DNA of 64,000 nt from Cytophagales bacterium (GCA_013298025.1 JAAFJE010000006.1:62001-126000), one strand, 5' to 3'. Positions 25,934 to 34,762 are shown, numbered from the stretch's first letter. Notes: a model not told the origin generated them from the sequence alone. Numbers and translations are program-made.

Positions 25934-27748
25934 TTAAAAAGTGATTTGGTACGAAATCGCTGAGGCATTATTGAGTGCTACGACCAATTGTTTTTTGCCT
26001 TTGTTGTCACGGATAAATGCTTTTTGATTGCCTAATATTTCAACGTAATATTGCTGATTGTCGATGCCGTAGCGTTCGTTGCCTAGGCTTACAATGGCTT
26101 CGCCTTCGGCTACTAGGGCGTAAAGATTGGCGTTTGTGCCTTCTACCGTAATTTTTCGCACAATTCCTTGGTTATTGGCTTGTGGTATTGCCGTGTCTTT
26201 TACTTTGAGTCCTTTATAATTATACTGAAAAACAGGGAAAGTTGTACTACCCGTTTTTTGCAAAACATAGCCTTTATATTGTAAATCCTGCGTACCCAAC
26301 GAATCGCTAAAAGCGGCATTGGCATCTGGCAAGATAGCCAAGGGGAACATATTGTTTTGCACAACAACTACGCCCATAGGAGCACCCAACTGCGGTTCGC
26401 CTCGGTCGTGCCACATGAGAGTTGCATCTAAAAATTTCCCTCTCCAAGCGTGCAAGAAACTGCCCTGATTGAGGTTGTAAGAGTAGTTCAAGCCGCCGGG
26501 CATTCCTACATGAATGACATGGGTTTTTTTGCGGCCTTTATACATAGCAAAAGAGCGTTGCCATTTGGTATCGTCTGTCACCTTGATTTCGACTAATGGC
26601 GTAGCTTCGGGTTCGGGCAATGATGTACGCTCGGTAATGGCCGTGCGTTCGGCTCCGCTTCTTTCTACAAAAAGACCAAGACCTCTTGGTCCCCAACCAA
26701 AATCTTTGGCGTAGAGTAGTTTATATGGATGCTCGCCTGCGGTGAGTTTTCTGCTGGCAATTATATCTTCGCTGTACCAATGGTTGCCTTTGGTAAGGGT
26801 GTCGCCGTCGATGAGTAATGCTCCTGTGCCTGTCCAATTGGTAATGAAAGTATAAGTGTCGGTTTCAGGGATGGTCAGCTTTCCTTCAAATTGGAGGAGG
26901 AAATCGGCTTTTACTTCGCTTACTTTTACGCTTGGTTGTGCTACAGTACCTGTTTGTGCGGGTGTGCTGCTGCCTGCTTGCAAATTGCCGAATTTACCTT
27001 TGTAAAAGGCATATTTGGCTGGCGAGTACGTAACGGGAGCTTTGTCGAAAATTTCGTATTTGATGTTTTTGAAAGCTACTTGTCCGTGGTCGCCTTGAAT
27101 CATCAAAGGTGCTTTGGCTACTTCTTGTGTCGAAACTGCCCCTCTCGTAACGCCCAACAATTCGATGTTTTCATGGATAAGTACGCCGTTCAAGCTGATT
27201 TTTACGATGCGTGCATTGGCAATTTTATTGCCTTTGGCATCGAAGCGTGGGGCTTTAAAATCAACTTCGAGGTGGTTCCACAAGCCTGGAGCTTTTACGG
27301 CATTTTGGCGTGGGGCGTGTCCTTCGTAGCCTTCTTTGCCTATGCCTCTCGACTCGTCCCAACGGTGATATATCGCTCCTGCATCGCCATCGGTAGGCGA
27401 TACTTTCAGCCAGCTATCTAAAATCTGAATTTCATAACGACTTTGTAGATAAATCCCCGAGTTAGAGCCCTTCGGAATCATATAGTCTAATGAAAGGCGG
27501 ATGTCTTCGTGTGCAAAACCAAAAACAAGGTCGTCGGTGCGTTGGTATTTTTGTCCTTTGAGGGTATTAACCAAAACCCCTTTTCCTGGCGAAACGGTCA
27601 GGGCTTCGCCATCGGGTGTGCCAAGGGCCTGTCCTTCTATCGTCCAAGTGGCACTTGGGTTTTGAAAACTACGCAAATCATTGAGCGGGATGTCTGTTTG
27701 CGCATATACCGAAACGGGTACAAGCAAGCAGAGTAGTTTTTTTAACAT
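25934..27748 (-). CDS. secreted DUF1080 (3-keto-disaccharide hydrolase-like) protein with PA14 domain
   Basis: A 604-residue exported protein. Signal peptide MLKKLLCLLVPVSVYAQ, a DUF1080 concanavalin-like domain about 20-240 (GSNSGIYLQSRYEIQILDS is characteristic), a PA14-like carbohydrate-binding domain about 260-375 (TYTFITNWTGTGALLIDGD), and an uncharacterised beta-rich C-terminal part. DUF1080 proteins include 3-keto-glycoside hydrolases, which fits the oxidoreductase encoded next. ATG 27748 is preferred over the frame start at 27787 because it begins the signal peptide. Confidence 0.85.
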   Translation of the reverse strand: MLKKLLCLLVPVSVYAQTDIPLNDLRSFQNPSATWTIEGQALGTPDGEALTVSPGKGVLVNTLKGQKYQRTDDLVFGFAHEDIRLSLDYMIPKGSNSGIYLQSRYEIQILDSWLKVSPTDGDAGAIYHRWDESRGIGKEGYEGHAPRQNAVKAPGLWNHLEVDFKAPRFDAKGNKIANARIVKISLNGVLIHENIELLGVTRGAVSTQEVAKAPLMIQGDHGQVAFKNIKYEIFDKAPVTYSPAKYAFYKGKFGNLQAGSSTPAQTGTVAQPSVKVSEVKADFLLQFEGKLTIPETDTYTFITNWTGTGALLIDGDTLTKGNHWYSEDIIASRKLTAGEHPYKLLYAKDFGWGPRGLGLFVERSGAERTAITERTSLPEPEATPLVEIKVTDDTKWQRSFAMYKGRKKTHVIHVGMPGGLNYSYNLNQGSFLHAWRGKFLDATLMWHDRGEPQLGAPMGVVVVQNNMFPLAILPDANAAFSDSLGTQDLQYKGYVLQKTGSTTFPVFQYNYKGLKVKDTAIPQANNQGIVRKITVEGTNANLYALVAEGEAIVSLGNERYGIDNQQYYVEILGNQKAFIRDNKGKKQLVVALNNASAISYQITF

Positions 27749-28115
27749 TTTACAATGGGGTTTGAAAATGGAATGATGCAACAGCAATAAAGCTATTGTA
27801 CTTGAAATGGTTGAAAAATTAATAGCCTTTTCGCTTATGCCTGTTCTGTACTGTTCTGTTCTGCGAATTTAATTAGAAAAATTAAATTCATTATAAAAAA
27901 AAGAAAATTTATCCTAAAGTAAAAAGAAAATCAATACTGTATATATGGCTTTGGATGGTTTGATAAAGAAATGAAATTTTAAGTATAGGTTTAAGGCAGT
28001 AAAAATTTTTATTTACATTGTTTTAAATTTTAATATAAATAATTTTAAAAATATTTTTTAGTATATATTTGTATTAAAATTTAGATTAATCTAAAAAATA
28101 TTATCTCAAACCATC
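27749..28115. other. 367-bp AT-rich divergent promoter region
   Basis: No coding frame is convincing. A TATATTTG element at 28064-28071 lies 44 bp before the TonB receptor start, but no TTG stands 19-21 nt before it, so the promoter is only tentative. The DUF1080 operon must start in the same gap on the other strand. Confidence 0.4.
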
Positions 28116-30527
28116 ATGAAGTATATCTTATTTGTTATCAGCTTATTGGCTAGTGTCGTAGTGCATGGTCAATACCAATTGAGTGGCTCGGTGCGTGCCA
28201 AGCAAAGCGGCGAAACCCTCGTGGGTGCGTCGGTATATATCGTAGAATTGAAGCGAGGCAGCACCACCAACGCCCAAGGAATATATACTTTCGAGGCGGT
28301 TCCTGCGGGAAAATATACTTTGCAAATAAGCTTTGTATCGTATAAAACGCATATTTTACCTATTGATGTGCGGGCAAACGGTCGCCATGATGTGATTTTA
28401 CAACCCACGGCTTTTTCAATGGAAGAGGTGATTGTGTCGGGGTCGAGTGCCAAAACGGTTGTCAAAGAAAGTCCCATCCCGATTGCCGCTCTGACCAAAA
28501 CGCAGTGGTTGCAAACAGGCTCGACCAATTTAGTAGATGCCGTGAGCAAAATGCCCGGTATGTCGCAAATTACGACTGGGGCAACCCTCTCCAAGCCTGT
28601 TATCAGGGGCTTGGGGTTCAATCGGGTGATTACGATGCACGATGGCGTAAGGCAAGAAGATAACCAATGGGGCGAAGAGCATTCCTTGCATATCGACGAA
28701 TATTCGATAGACCGCTACGAGATTATTCGGGGGGCTGGCTCCTTGATGTATGGCTCGGATGGCATCGGCGGCGTGATGTCGGTGGTGACGGCTATGCCCA
28801 ACGAAAGCCACGGACTTACGGGGAGTGTTTTATATAATTATCAAACCAACCAAGGGCTGCATGGCTCGTCGGTCAATTTGGCTCAACACACAAACAAATG
28901 GACTTGGGCGGCACGCCTGAGCCTCAAAGATGCAGGCAACTATCAAAACCCTGCCGATGGCAAGGTTTTAGGTTCAAATTTTCATGAATGGAACTATAAT
29001 GGTGTACTAGGAACAAACCGCTCTTGGGGCTACAGTCGTTTGTATTTTTCGAGTTTTAACCAAAAAATCAATATCATTGATGGGCTACGCAACTCGCAAG
29101 GGAAGTTTATGCAATACAATCTCGACAATAATGGACAGGTTGTAGGGCAAGAAGCAGACCGCACAAGCCTAGAGAAACCTCGTATTAATCCTGCCAATTC
29201 TCAGTTTTTACAAAATTATAAAATCTCATCCAATAGTATGTTTTTCATCGGCAAAGCCTCGGCAAGTGCCGTATTGTCGTATAGCCAAAATCATCGCCGT
29301 GAATATGGAAACGTGCTAAAGCCTTATGAACCAGACTTGTACTTCTTTTTGCAAAACCTTTATTATGATTTTCGGTATTATTTCCCTGAAAAAAATACAT
29401 GGGAAATAACGATGGGAAGCAATGGCTTGTACCAACAAATGAATAACCGAGGCAACGAAACATTATACCCCAATTTTACGCTTTTTGATAAAGGAATATT
29501 TGTTTTTGCTAAGAAAAAAATCAACCATTGGATTGTAAGCGGAGGGCTGCGGTATGACCATCGAAACTTGGACATTTCGCCTTTGTATATTGACGACAAT
29601 GGCAAGTTTCAGACGCAACCTTCGCCCATGACAAGCGAACGTTTTGGCGGATTACAAAACGTCTATCAGAATATCACGGGAAGTTTGGGAACGGTATGGA
29701 AAGCATCGGAACAATGGACCTTAAAAGCCAATATTGCCCGTGGCTTTAGAGCACCTAGTGTGGCAGAACTTTCGTCGAATGGCGAACACGCAGGAACGTA
29801 TCGCTACGAAAAAGGGAATATCAGCCAGCAATCGGAGGTATCATGGCAAGGTGATGTAGGTTTTTCTTGGGAAAATGACGCATGGTATGCCGAAATGAGC
29901 CTGTTTAGCAACAGCATTCAACAATATTCTTATACCGAAAAAGTACAAAATGCTCAAAAGCAAGATTCCCTTATAGCTGGTGTGCCAGTGTTTCAATATG
30001 TTCAAGGAAATGCTTGGCTGAAAGGCGTAGAAGCCAGCGTAACCTACAATCCTAGCTTTTTGCCTGCTTGGCGTATCATGCAAAGCTTTTCGTTGGTAGA
30101 AGGGCGAAACCTCACGGCTCGCAACGATTCGGCTCGTTATTTGCCTTTTATGCCAGCCCCAAGATGGATTGTTCAACTCAAATGGACTAAAAATCAGGTT
30201 GGTAAATACCTGCGAAATCCTTATGCGATGCTCGAAGTAGAGCATACTTTTGCCCAAAATCAGGTATTATTGGCGTACAATACCGAAACCCCAACGCCAG
30301 CTTATACGCTTATCAACCTCGGATTTGGCACAAGTTTTATCACGAAAAACAAACGAACCCTTGCTTCGTTGTACATTGCGGCAAACAACCTTTTCGATAC
30401 CATTTATCAGAGCCATCAAAGCAGATTGAAATACCTCGACGTAAATCCTGCTACAGGACGAATGGGCGTTTTCAACATGGGACGAAACGTAAGCCTCAAA
30501 TTGCTTATTCCTATTAATATGAATTAG
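28116..30527 (+). CDS. TonB-dependent outer-membrane receptor
   Basis: An 803-residue receptor. Signal peptide MKYILFVISLLASVVVHGQ, a carboxypeptidase-regulatory-like domain about 20-105 as in Bacteroidota receptors, a plug about 115-230 (MEEVIVSGS TonB-box-like region, then PVIRGLGFNRVITMHDGVRQ and RYEIIRGAGSLMYGSDGIGG), then a beta barrel ending in aromatic strands. The plug is of the siderophore/cobalamin/metal receptor type rather than SusC, which is longer and paired with SusD; no susD gene is present. The ligand is unknown. Confidence 0.9.
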   Translation: MKYILFVISLLASVVVHGQYQLSGSVRAKQSGETLVGASVYIVELKRGSTTNAQGIYTFEAVPAGKYTLQISFVSYKTHILPIDVRANGRHDVILQPTAFSMEEVIVSGSSAKTVVKESPIPIAALTKTQWLQTGSTNLVDAVSKMPGMSQITTGATLSKPVIRGLGFNRVITMHDGVRQEDNQWGEEHSLHIDEYSIDRYEIIRGAGSLMYGSDGIGGVMSVVTAMPNESHGLTGSVLYNYQTNQGLHGSSVNLAQHTNKWTWAARLSLKDAGNYQNPADGKVLGSNFHEWNYNGVLGTNRSWGYSRLYFSSFNQKINIIDGLRNSQGKFMQYNLDNNGQVVGQEADRTSLEKPRINPANSQFLQNYKISSNSMFFIGKASASAVLSYSQNHRREYGNVLKPYEPDLYFFLQNLYYDFRYYFPEKNTWEITMGSNGLYQQMNNRGNETLYPNFTLFDKGIFVFAKKKINHWIVSGGLRYDHRNLDISPLYIDDNGKFQTQPSPMTSERFGGLQNVYQNITGSLGTVWKASEQWTLKANIARGFRAPSVAELSSNGEHAGTYRYEKGNISQQSEVSWQGDVGFSWENDAWYAEMSLFSNSIQQYSYTEKVQNAQKQDSLIAGVPVFQYVQGNAWLKGVEASVTYNPSFLPAWRIMQSFSLVEGRNLTARNDSARYLPFMPAPRWIVQLKWTKNQVGKYLRNPYAMLEVEHTFAQNQVLLAYNTETPTPAYTLINLGFGTSFITKNKRTLASLYIAANNLFDTIYQSHQSRLKYLDVNPATGRMGVFNMGRNVSLKLLIPINMN

Positions 30528-30872
30528 AGGATGTAAAATATCTTTTTCATCTTGTGTTCTAATTTTATTTTTGTTGGTGTTTTACTAGGTAAATTTTAAT
30601 ACCAAGGATAATTTTTAATACAACTAAAATACTGTTTTTTATAGTAAACTTATAATATTCCACAAAAAAACTCTAAAATATTATTTTTTTTAGATAGCTT
30701 TTTCTATAAAAAAGGTAGGATTTCCCATCTCAAAGATAGCCTGTTCTGTTTTTAACATAGGTTCTTCCATGAAAAATAAGGGAATTTCTAGTATTAGAAA
30801 TGGCTTTTCCTGTATTTTTAGATAAGTTAAAAATCACAAACATAAGGTTTGCCACCTTTAATACTACAAACA
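30528..30872. other. 345-bp AT-rich intergenic region
   Basis: The stretch is very AT-rich, with poly-A/T tracts and a weak GGAATTTCTAGTATTAGAAAT imperfect repeat near 30781. I see no coding frame, strong hairpin or clear promoter. Confidence 0.4.
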
Positions 30873-31478
30873 ATGAAAAGAAAAACTAAAATCGTTCTGG
30901 GAATTATCGTTTTACTTACAAACAGTGTTTTATTTAAAGCGGCATGTAAAACAACACAAAAAGATAGTACAACATTTGCTACAAAATTATTTATGACAAT
31001 TCCTTCAAACTTTGAAGTAGATACTGTCATCTATGATGAGCATAGTAAAGTGTTACACTTTGTTATGACATGGGAAAAACTGTATTTCCCATTTGGGAAG
31101 CATAGCACGGTTACTTCGCTAAAAAAGAGCTTTAGTAAAACAGCTATATTTAAAACTCAAATAAAGAAGTCTGATGGTTATAGGTATTATAGCTTTACGG
31201 ATAGCGGCATTCAAGCTGAATTTGTCTATGATAACCCAAGAACTGAAAAAAAGTACTTTGAAGTCACCAAAGCTAAAGTTCAGACTCCCAACATAACGCT
31301 ATGTAGGAGTATAAAAATAGGGATGTCCTTACGGGATTTCATTCATATATTTTCACCTAAGTTTGATGACAAAGACCTATCAAATATTGATATGATTGAA
31401 CTCGAAACGACCGTATTCGCTGTTTTAATGAAGTGTAAGTTTGAGCATGGAGTTCTCAAAGTTATAACTGTCAATTGA
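30873..31478 (+). CDS. secreted hypothetical protein
   Basis: A 201-residue protein that I do not recognise. It begins with an export signal (MKRKTKIVLGIIVLLTNSVL) followed by FKAACKTT; the cysteine could be lipidated, but Lys at -3 makes a poor lipobox. The mature part is charged and has no known catalytic motif. ATG 30873 is used because the signal peptide starts there; the frame opens 8 codons earlier. Base composition is more AT-rich than the neighbouring receptor gene, which fits an accessory gene. Confidence 0.6.
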   Translation: MKRKTKIVLGIIVLLTNSVLFKAACKTTQKDSTTFATKLFMTIPSNFEVDTVIYDEHSKVLHFVMTWEKLYFPFGKHSTVTSLKKSFSKTAIFKTQIKKSDGYRYYSFTDSGIQAEFVYDNPRTEKKYFEVTKAKVQTPNITLCRSIKIGMSLRDFIHIFSPKFDDKDLSNIDMIELETTVFAVLMKCKFEHGVLKVITVN

Positions 31479-31549
31479 AGATAGTAATTTACGTCAGCAA
31501 CTCATCAATTAACCCTACACAAGATAATGAGTTAAGCAAAATACTCCTT

Positions 31550-31612
31550 TACTTTATTGCTGATGCTCGTTTTGTTGGAGGTAACTCCTACGAGGACAAA
31601 AAAGTAATCGTA
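31550..31612 (+). repeat. dispersed repeat, TTGCTGATGCTCGTT family, copy 1
   Basis: TTGCTGATGCTCGTTTTGTT followed by a variable part and ACGAGGACAAAAAAG. Related copies lie at 32216-32282 and 37747-37798, always in intergenic DNA on the same strand. Confidence 0.5.
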
Positions 31613-31630
31613 CAACATTGTTTTTGATAA

Positions 31631-31695
31631 AAATAAAATGTAAATTCCTAGAAATCAAAATGCCAATTCACAATTCACAATTCTGCATTATTACT
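31631..31695 (+). repeat. dispersed GTGAATTG-type intergenic repeat
   Basis: AAAATGTAAATTCCTAGAAA, then two CAATTCA units and TCTGCATTATT. It directly abuts the DMT transporter start codon. The order of its parts matches the copy at 41877-41940. Confidence 0.55.
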
Positions 31696-31696
31696 T

Positions 31697-32140
31697 ATGT
31701 CTAAATTTATATGGATTATCATGGTAGCTTTAGCGGGAGCTTTGTTACCCATTCAAGCAGGCTTGAATACCAAAATGGGAAAAGCCATCGAAAGCCCAGT
31801 TTGGGCTTCACTTATCTCTTTCGCCGTCGGAACGGTAGCAATGTTGGCTTATGCAGGCGTAAGCAAGCAAGGTTTCAACTTTGCTGAATTACGCAATGTG
31901 CCAGCCTATACTTGGCTTGCAGGCATTTTAGGAGCATTTTATGTTACGACAATCGTATTAGCTTTTCCTCGGTTGGGACCAGCACTTACGTTCGGTTTGG
32001 TCGTGGCAGGGCAATTATTGATTTCGCTTGTACTAGACCATTTCAATATCCTTGTGCAGGCCCAACACAGTATCAACATTTTCAGAATTATAGGAATGCT
32101 TTTGATTATTGCAGGCGTAATTATTATCCGTTCTTTTTAA
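31697..32140 (+). CDS. DMT family transporter, small DUF606/YdcZ type
   Basis: A 147-residue protein with four or five predicted membrane helices (FIWIIMVALAGALLPIQAGLN at the N-terminus with the family's Q-x-G-x-N motif). Single-domain DUF606 proteins act as dimers, often encoded in pairs; only one copy is present here. The substrate is unknown. It is flanked by dispersed intergenic repeats on both sides and has no obvious operon partner. Confidence 0.85.
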   Translation: MSKFIWIIMVALAGALLPIQAGLNTKMGKAIESPVWASLISFAVGTVAMLAYAGVSKQGFNFAELRNVPAYTWLAGILGAFYVTTIVLAFPRLGPALTFGLVVAGQLLISLVLDHFNILVQAQHSINIFRIIGMLLIIAGVIIIRSF

Positions 32141-32215
32141 AAACAAATCCTTGCGTGAGCCATTCGTTCATTAATCCATTGTCGAGATAACAAACCTAAT
32201 TCGTCAATATTCATT

Positions 32216-32282
32216 TGGTTTGTTGCTGATGCTCGTTGCGTTGGGGGTTGCTACCATGAGGGGGAAGGATGAAAAAGAACCG
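32216..32282 (+). repeat. dispersed repeat, TTGCTGATGCTCGTT family, copy 2
   Basis: Shares TTGCTGATGCTCGTT and a downstream GAGG...GAAAAAG with the copies at 31550 and 37747; the middle differs. Confidence 0.5.
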
Positions 32283-32333
32283 CCACAGGCCAAAACCATT
32301 ATAACCAATAATAGCTCTAAAATACCATTAAAG

Positions 32334-32828
32334 ATGAAACAATTTTTTTTACTGAGTTTATGTCTTTTCCTCAAAACTCAGATTTGTTTTTCGCAAAAAA
32401 TAAAAGCTATTGACCTAGTCGGAACTTGGCAATTTGAATCTCCAAAGGTTGGGGCTTCTTTACTAAAACATTTTAGATTCTATAAAAATGGAACTTACGA
32501 ACTGGGCTTCAATCAATATAATTTGAATAACAGAATTGTATCTGTGGAAGGCAAATACAAAATAGAAAACGATACCTTATTCTTAACCCTAGCTCAAAGG
32601 CGTGAGAGGGTTGGAGGAAAACTAGAGGCAGGAGATTTAGGTATTCAAGACAATGAATTTTACTTAGATGGTTATACAATAAAATCTTTCAAAGAGCCAA
32701 ACGCTAGTGAATGGCTCAATTTTGGTAAAATTATAGTTGAAGCACGAAAGGAGGGGGAGGGACAAGTCTTAATAATTGTTGCCAATAAATATTATAAAGT
32801 ATCGAATAGTCCTACCTTTTACAAGTAA
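32334..32828 (+). CDS. secreted lipocalin-like protein
   Basis: A 164-residue protein. Signal peptide 1-21 (MKQFFLLSLCLFLKTQICFS), then a lipocalin-like beta domain opening DLVGTWQFESPK, with strands such as HFRFYKNGTYELGF and VEGKYKIENDTLFLTL. Such domains bind or shield small hydrophobic molecules, but no ligand can be named. ATG 32334 is chosen because it starts the signal peptide; the longer frame from 32220 runs through an intergenic repeat. It ends 11 bp before the repeat that flanks the PIN module. Confidence 0.7.
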   Translation: MKQFFLLSLCLFLKTQICFSQKIKAIDLVGTWQFESPKVGASLLKHFRFYKNGTYELGFNQYNLNNRIVSVEGKYKIENDTLFLTLAQRRERVGGKLEAGDLGIQDNEFYLDGYTIKSFKEPNASEWLNFGKIIVEARKEGEGQVLIIVANKYYKVSNSPTFYK

Positions 32829-32839
32829 AAGTCCTCCCA

Positions 32840-33269
32840 CCAAACTGGTCGTAGCATCGGCTACGACCTAAAATGGTAAAGAGCGTCACGCTCGCAGTAT
32901 GGATTAGTTATAAATATTCATATTCGAGCGTGATGCTCTTTTTTCTTCGGGGTCGTTGGGGACGCATTCAACCTCAGAGATAAAAAACTATCAAAATGAC
33001 AAATGAAGCTACCTCTGAGATAAGACAACTTATTAAAACAACGAAAGAAACCATCTGTAAGGTAGAGTAATCTATCAAAAATATGGGAAATTCTATCTCC
33101 GAGATAAGACAACTTATTAAAACAACGAAAGAAACCATCTCTAAGATAGAATAACCTATCAAAAAGATGGAAAATTCTATCTCCGAGATAGGATTCGTTT
33201 GGTTTGTTTCTAAATTGGAGGCATTAAACAGAATAAAATTCTGAATTGGATTGTGAGGAATGATGATAC
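32840..33269 (+). repeat. left long direct repeat flanking the PIN toxin module
   Basis: Near-identical, outside its internal tandem units, to 34100-34760. Order: CCAAACTGGTC hairpin (32847-32868), a larger stem with arms AAGAGCGTCACGCTCG and CGAGCGTGATGCTCTT, a CGTTGGGGACGCATTCAACC stretch, two tandem 84-bp units (33017-33184), and an 85-bp conserved tail ending TGATGATAC at 33269. The tail differs from the right copy at about two positions. It contains no convincing gene. Confidence 0.85.
33017..33184 (+). repeat. two 84-bp tandem repeat units
   Basis: Units start at 33017 and 33101, each with GAGATAAGACAACTTATTAA and CTATCAAAAA. The same unit appears about five times in the right flank (34276-34675). 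Confidence 0.85.
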
Positions 33270-33300
33270 CCAAACTGGTCGTAGCATCTGCTACGACCAG
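33270..33300. repeat. third copy of the GGTCGTAGC hairpin
   Basis: CTGGTCGTAGC (33275-33285) and GCTACGACCAG (33290-33300) form a perfect 11-bp stem with a 4-nt loop, right after the left direct repeat. It repeats the first element of both flanking repeats. Confidence 0.75.
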
Positions 33301-33463
33301 TCTAAGATTTTATAATCCGTCCGAGAGATTAATCACTCCGATAGGTCGAACTGCTCAGACAGATAATTAATAAAGTTTAGAGTGTTTCGAGCATTGTAAA
33401 TTTATTTTTTTAAATTGCATTAAGGAAAATGCTATAATTTATTCACCTCAAATTATACAAAAA

Positions 33464-33679
33464 ATGACAAAAGTTGCCACAGAAAAATTAATAGCAACAA
33501 GAGCTAATTTAGTAAGAGCTAAATCGGCGACTAAAATAAAGGCGAAGCAAAAGAGAGTTAAGTTAGCTAATGGGAAAACCGTTGTAGTTGAAGTTTTTGA
33601 AAGCAATGGCAAAAACCCTTTTGATGAAGCTGCACGTCTATTAAGTAACATTTCTTCTGACCTTAAACCATGCAATTAG
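33464..33679 (+). CDS. putative antitoxin of a PIN-domain toxin
   Basis: A 71-residue basic protein starting MTKVATEKLIATRANLVRAK, with a lysine-rich middle and an acidic end. It matches no family that I know, but it overlaps the PIN-domain gene by 10 bp, is of usual antitoxin size and precedes the toxin, which is the standard type II arrangement. The N-terminus could bind DNA and the C-terminal FDEAARLLSNISSDL could occupy the toxin. Antitoxin function is inferred from position. Confidence 0.65.
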   Translation: MTKVATEKLIATRANLVRAKSATKIKAKQKRVKLANGKTVVVEVFESNGKNPFDEAARLLSNISSDLKPCN

Positions 33680-34086
33680 TAATCGCTGATACAGGTGTAA
33701 TTAGTAGGCGTTTGATGGGTAATAAGGAAATCATTGAAGCTTTTGATTTTGTTGGAAATGAAAGAATTGTCATTACTGCTATAACCAAAATAGAGCTTTT
33801 CAACTGGGTGAATGGATATAAATCAAAATTAGGAGAAAAAGCCTTTAAAATGCTTATCGCTGAAATCAATAGATTCCCTACGATTCATATAGACCGAAAA
33901 GTATCTTCAATAGCTGTTGAACTTTCTCAGAGATATTTTACTAAGTTAGGGGATTTACTAATTGCCTCAATTGCAATTCAAAATGGACTTGAAGTTTTCA
34001 CCTTAAATCAGAAAGACTTTAAAACAATAAAAGGTGTAAATATTTATATGCCACCCAACTATTCTGAAATAAAGAAAATCCTTTAG
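33670..34086 (+). CDS. PIN-domain toxin (VapC-like ribonuclease)
   Basis: A 138-residue PIN-domain protein. The acidic residues of the active site are visible: Asp7 in VIADTGVI, Glu47 in ITKIELFN, Asp in KLGDLLIASIA and Asp in LNQKDFKTI. PIN toxins are metal-dependent ribonucleases that cut tRNA, rRNA or mRNA. It overlaps its probable antitoxin gene by 10 bp. The pair lies between two long direct repeats, which makes it a candidate for gain or loss by recombination. Confidence 0.85.
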   Translation: MQLVIADTGVISRRLMGNKEIIEAFDFVGNERIVITAITKIELFNWVNGYKSKLGEKAFKMLIAEINRFPTIHIDRKVSSIAVELSQRYFTKLGDLLIASIAIQNGLEVFTLNQKDFKTIKGVNIYMPPNYSEIKKIL

Positions 34087-34099
34087 ATACTCAACTCAT

Positions 34100-34760
34100 C
34101 CAAACTGGTCATAGCATCGGCTACGACCTAAGATGATAAAGAGCGTCACGCTCGCAGTATGGATTAGTAATAAATATTCATATTGGAGCATGAGGCTCTT
34201 TTTCTTTGGGGTCGTTGGGGACGCATTCAACCTCAGAGATAAAAAACTATCAAAATGACGAATGAAGCTATCTCTGAGATAGGGTAACTCATCAAAACAA
34301 CGAAAGAACCCATCTCTAAGATAGAATAACCTATCAAAAAGATGGAAAATCCTCTATCTGAGATAAGACAATCTATCAAAACGACGAAAGAACCCATCTC
34401 TAAGATGGAAAATCCTCTATCTGAGATAAGACGACTTATTAAAACGACAAAAGAACCCATCTCTAAGATAGAATAACCTATCAAAAAGATGGAAAATCCT
34501 CTATCCGAGATAAGACAACTTATTAAAACAACGAAAGAACCCATTTCTAAGATAGAATAACCTATCAAAAAAAATGGAAAATCCTCTATCTGAGATAAGA
34601 CAATTTATTAAAACGACGGAAGAACCCATCTCTAAGATAGAACAACCTATCAAAAAGATGGAAAATGCTATCTCCGAGATAGGATTCGTTTGGTTTGTTG
34701 CTAAATTGGAGGCATTAAACAGAATAAAATTCTGAATTGGATTATGAGGAATGATGATAC
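34100..34760 (+). repeat. right long direct repeat flanking the PIN toxin module
   Basis: Matches 32840-33269 in order and strand: hairpin (34107-34128, one mismatch), GAGCGTCACGCTCG stem, CGTTGGGGACGCATTCAACC, tandem units, and the 85-bp tail (34676-34760) ending TGATGATAC. It is about 230 bp longer because it has five tandem units instead of two. It ends 2 bp before the fic stop codon. Confidence 0.85.
34276..34675 (+). repeat. five tandem units, 84-bp period
   Basis: Units begin with GAGATA at 34276, 34360, 34423, 34507 and 34592; lengths are 84, 63, 84, 85 and 84. The 63-bp unit lacks exactly 21 bp, and the 85-bp unit has one extra A. The step-like differences point to slippage or unequal recombination. 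Confidence 0.85.
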
Positions 34761-34762
34761 TT

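Noticed and set aside
26891-27421. 176-residue open frame antisense to the DUF1080 gene
   Set aside because: It is a shadow of a well-supported gene with signal peptide and domains; the antisense frame has no recognisable feature.
33017-34675. Tandem repeats considered as a CRISPR array
   Set aside because: The units are contiguous 84-bp copies with no variable spacers, and no cas genes are in the window.
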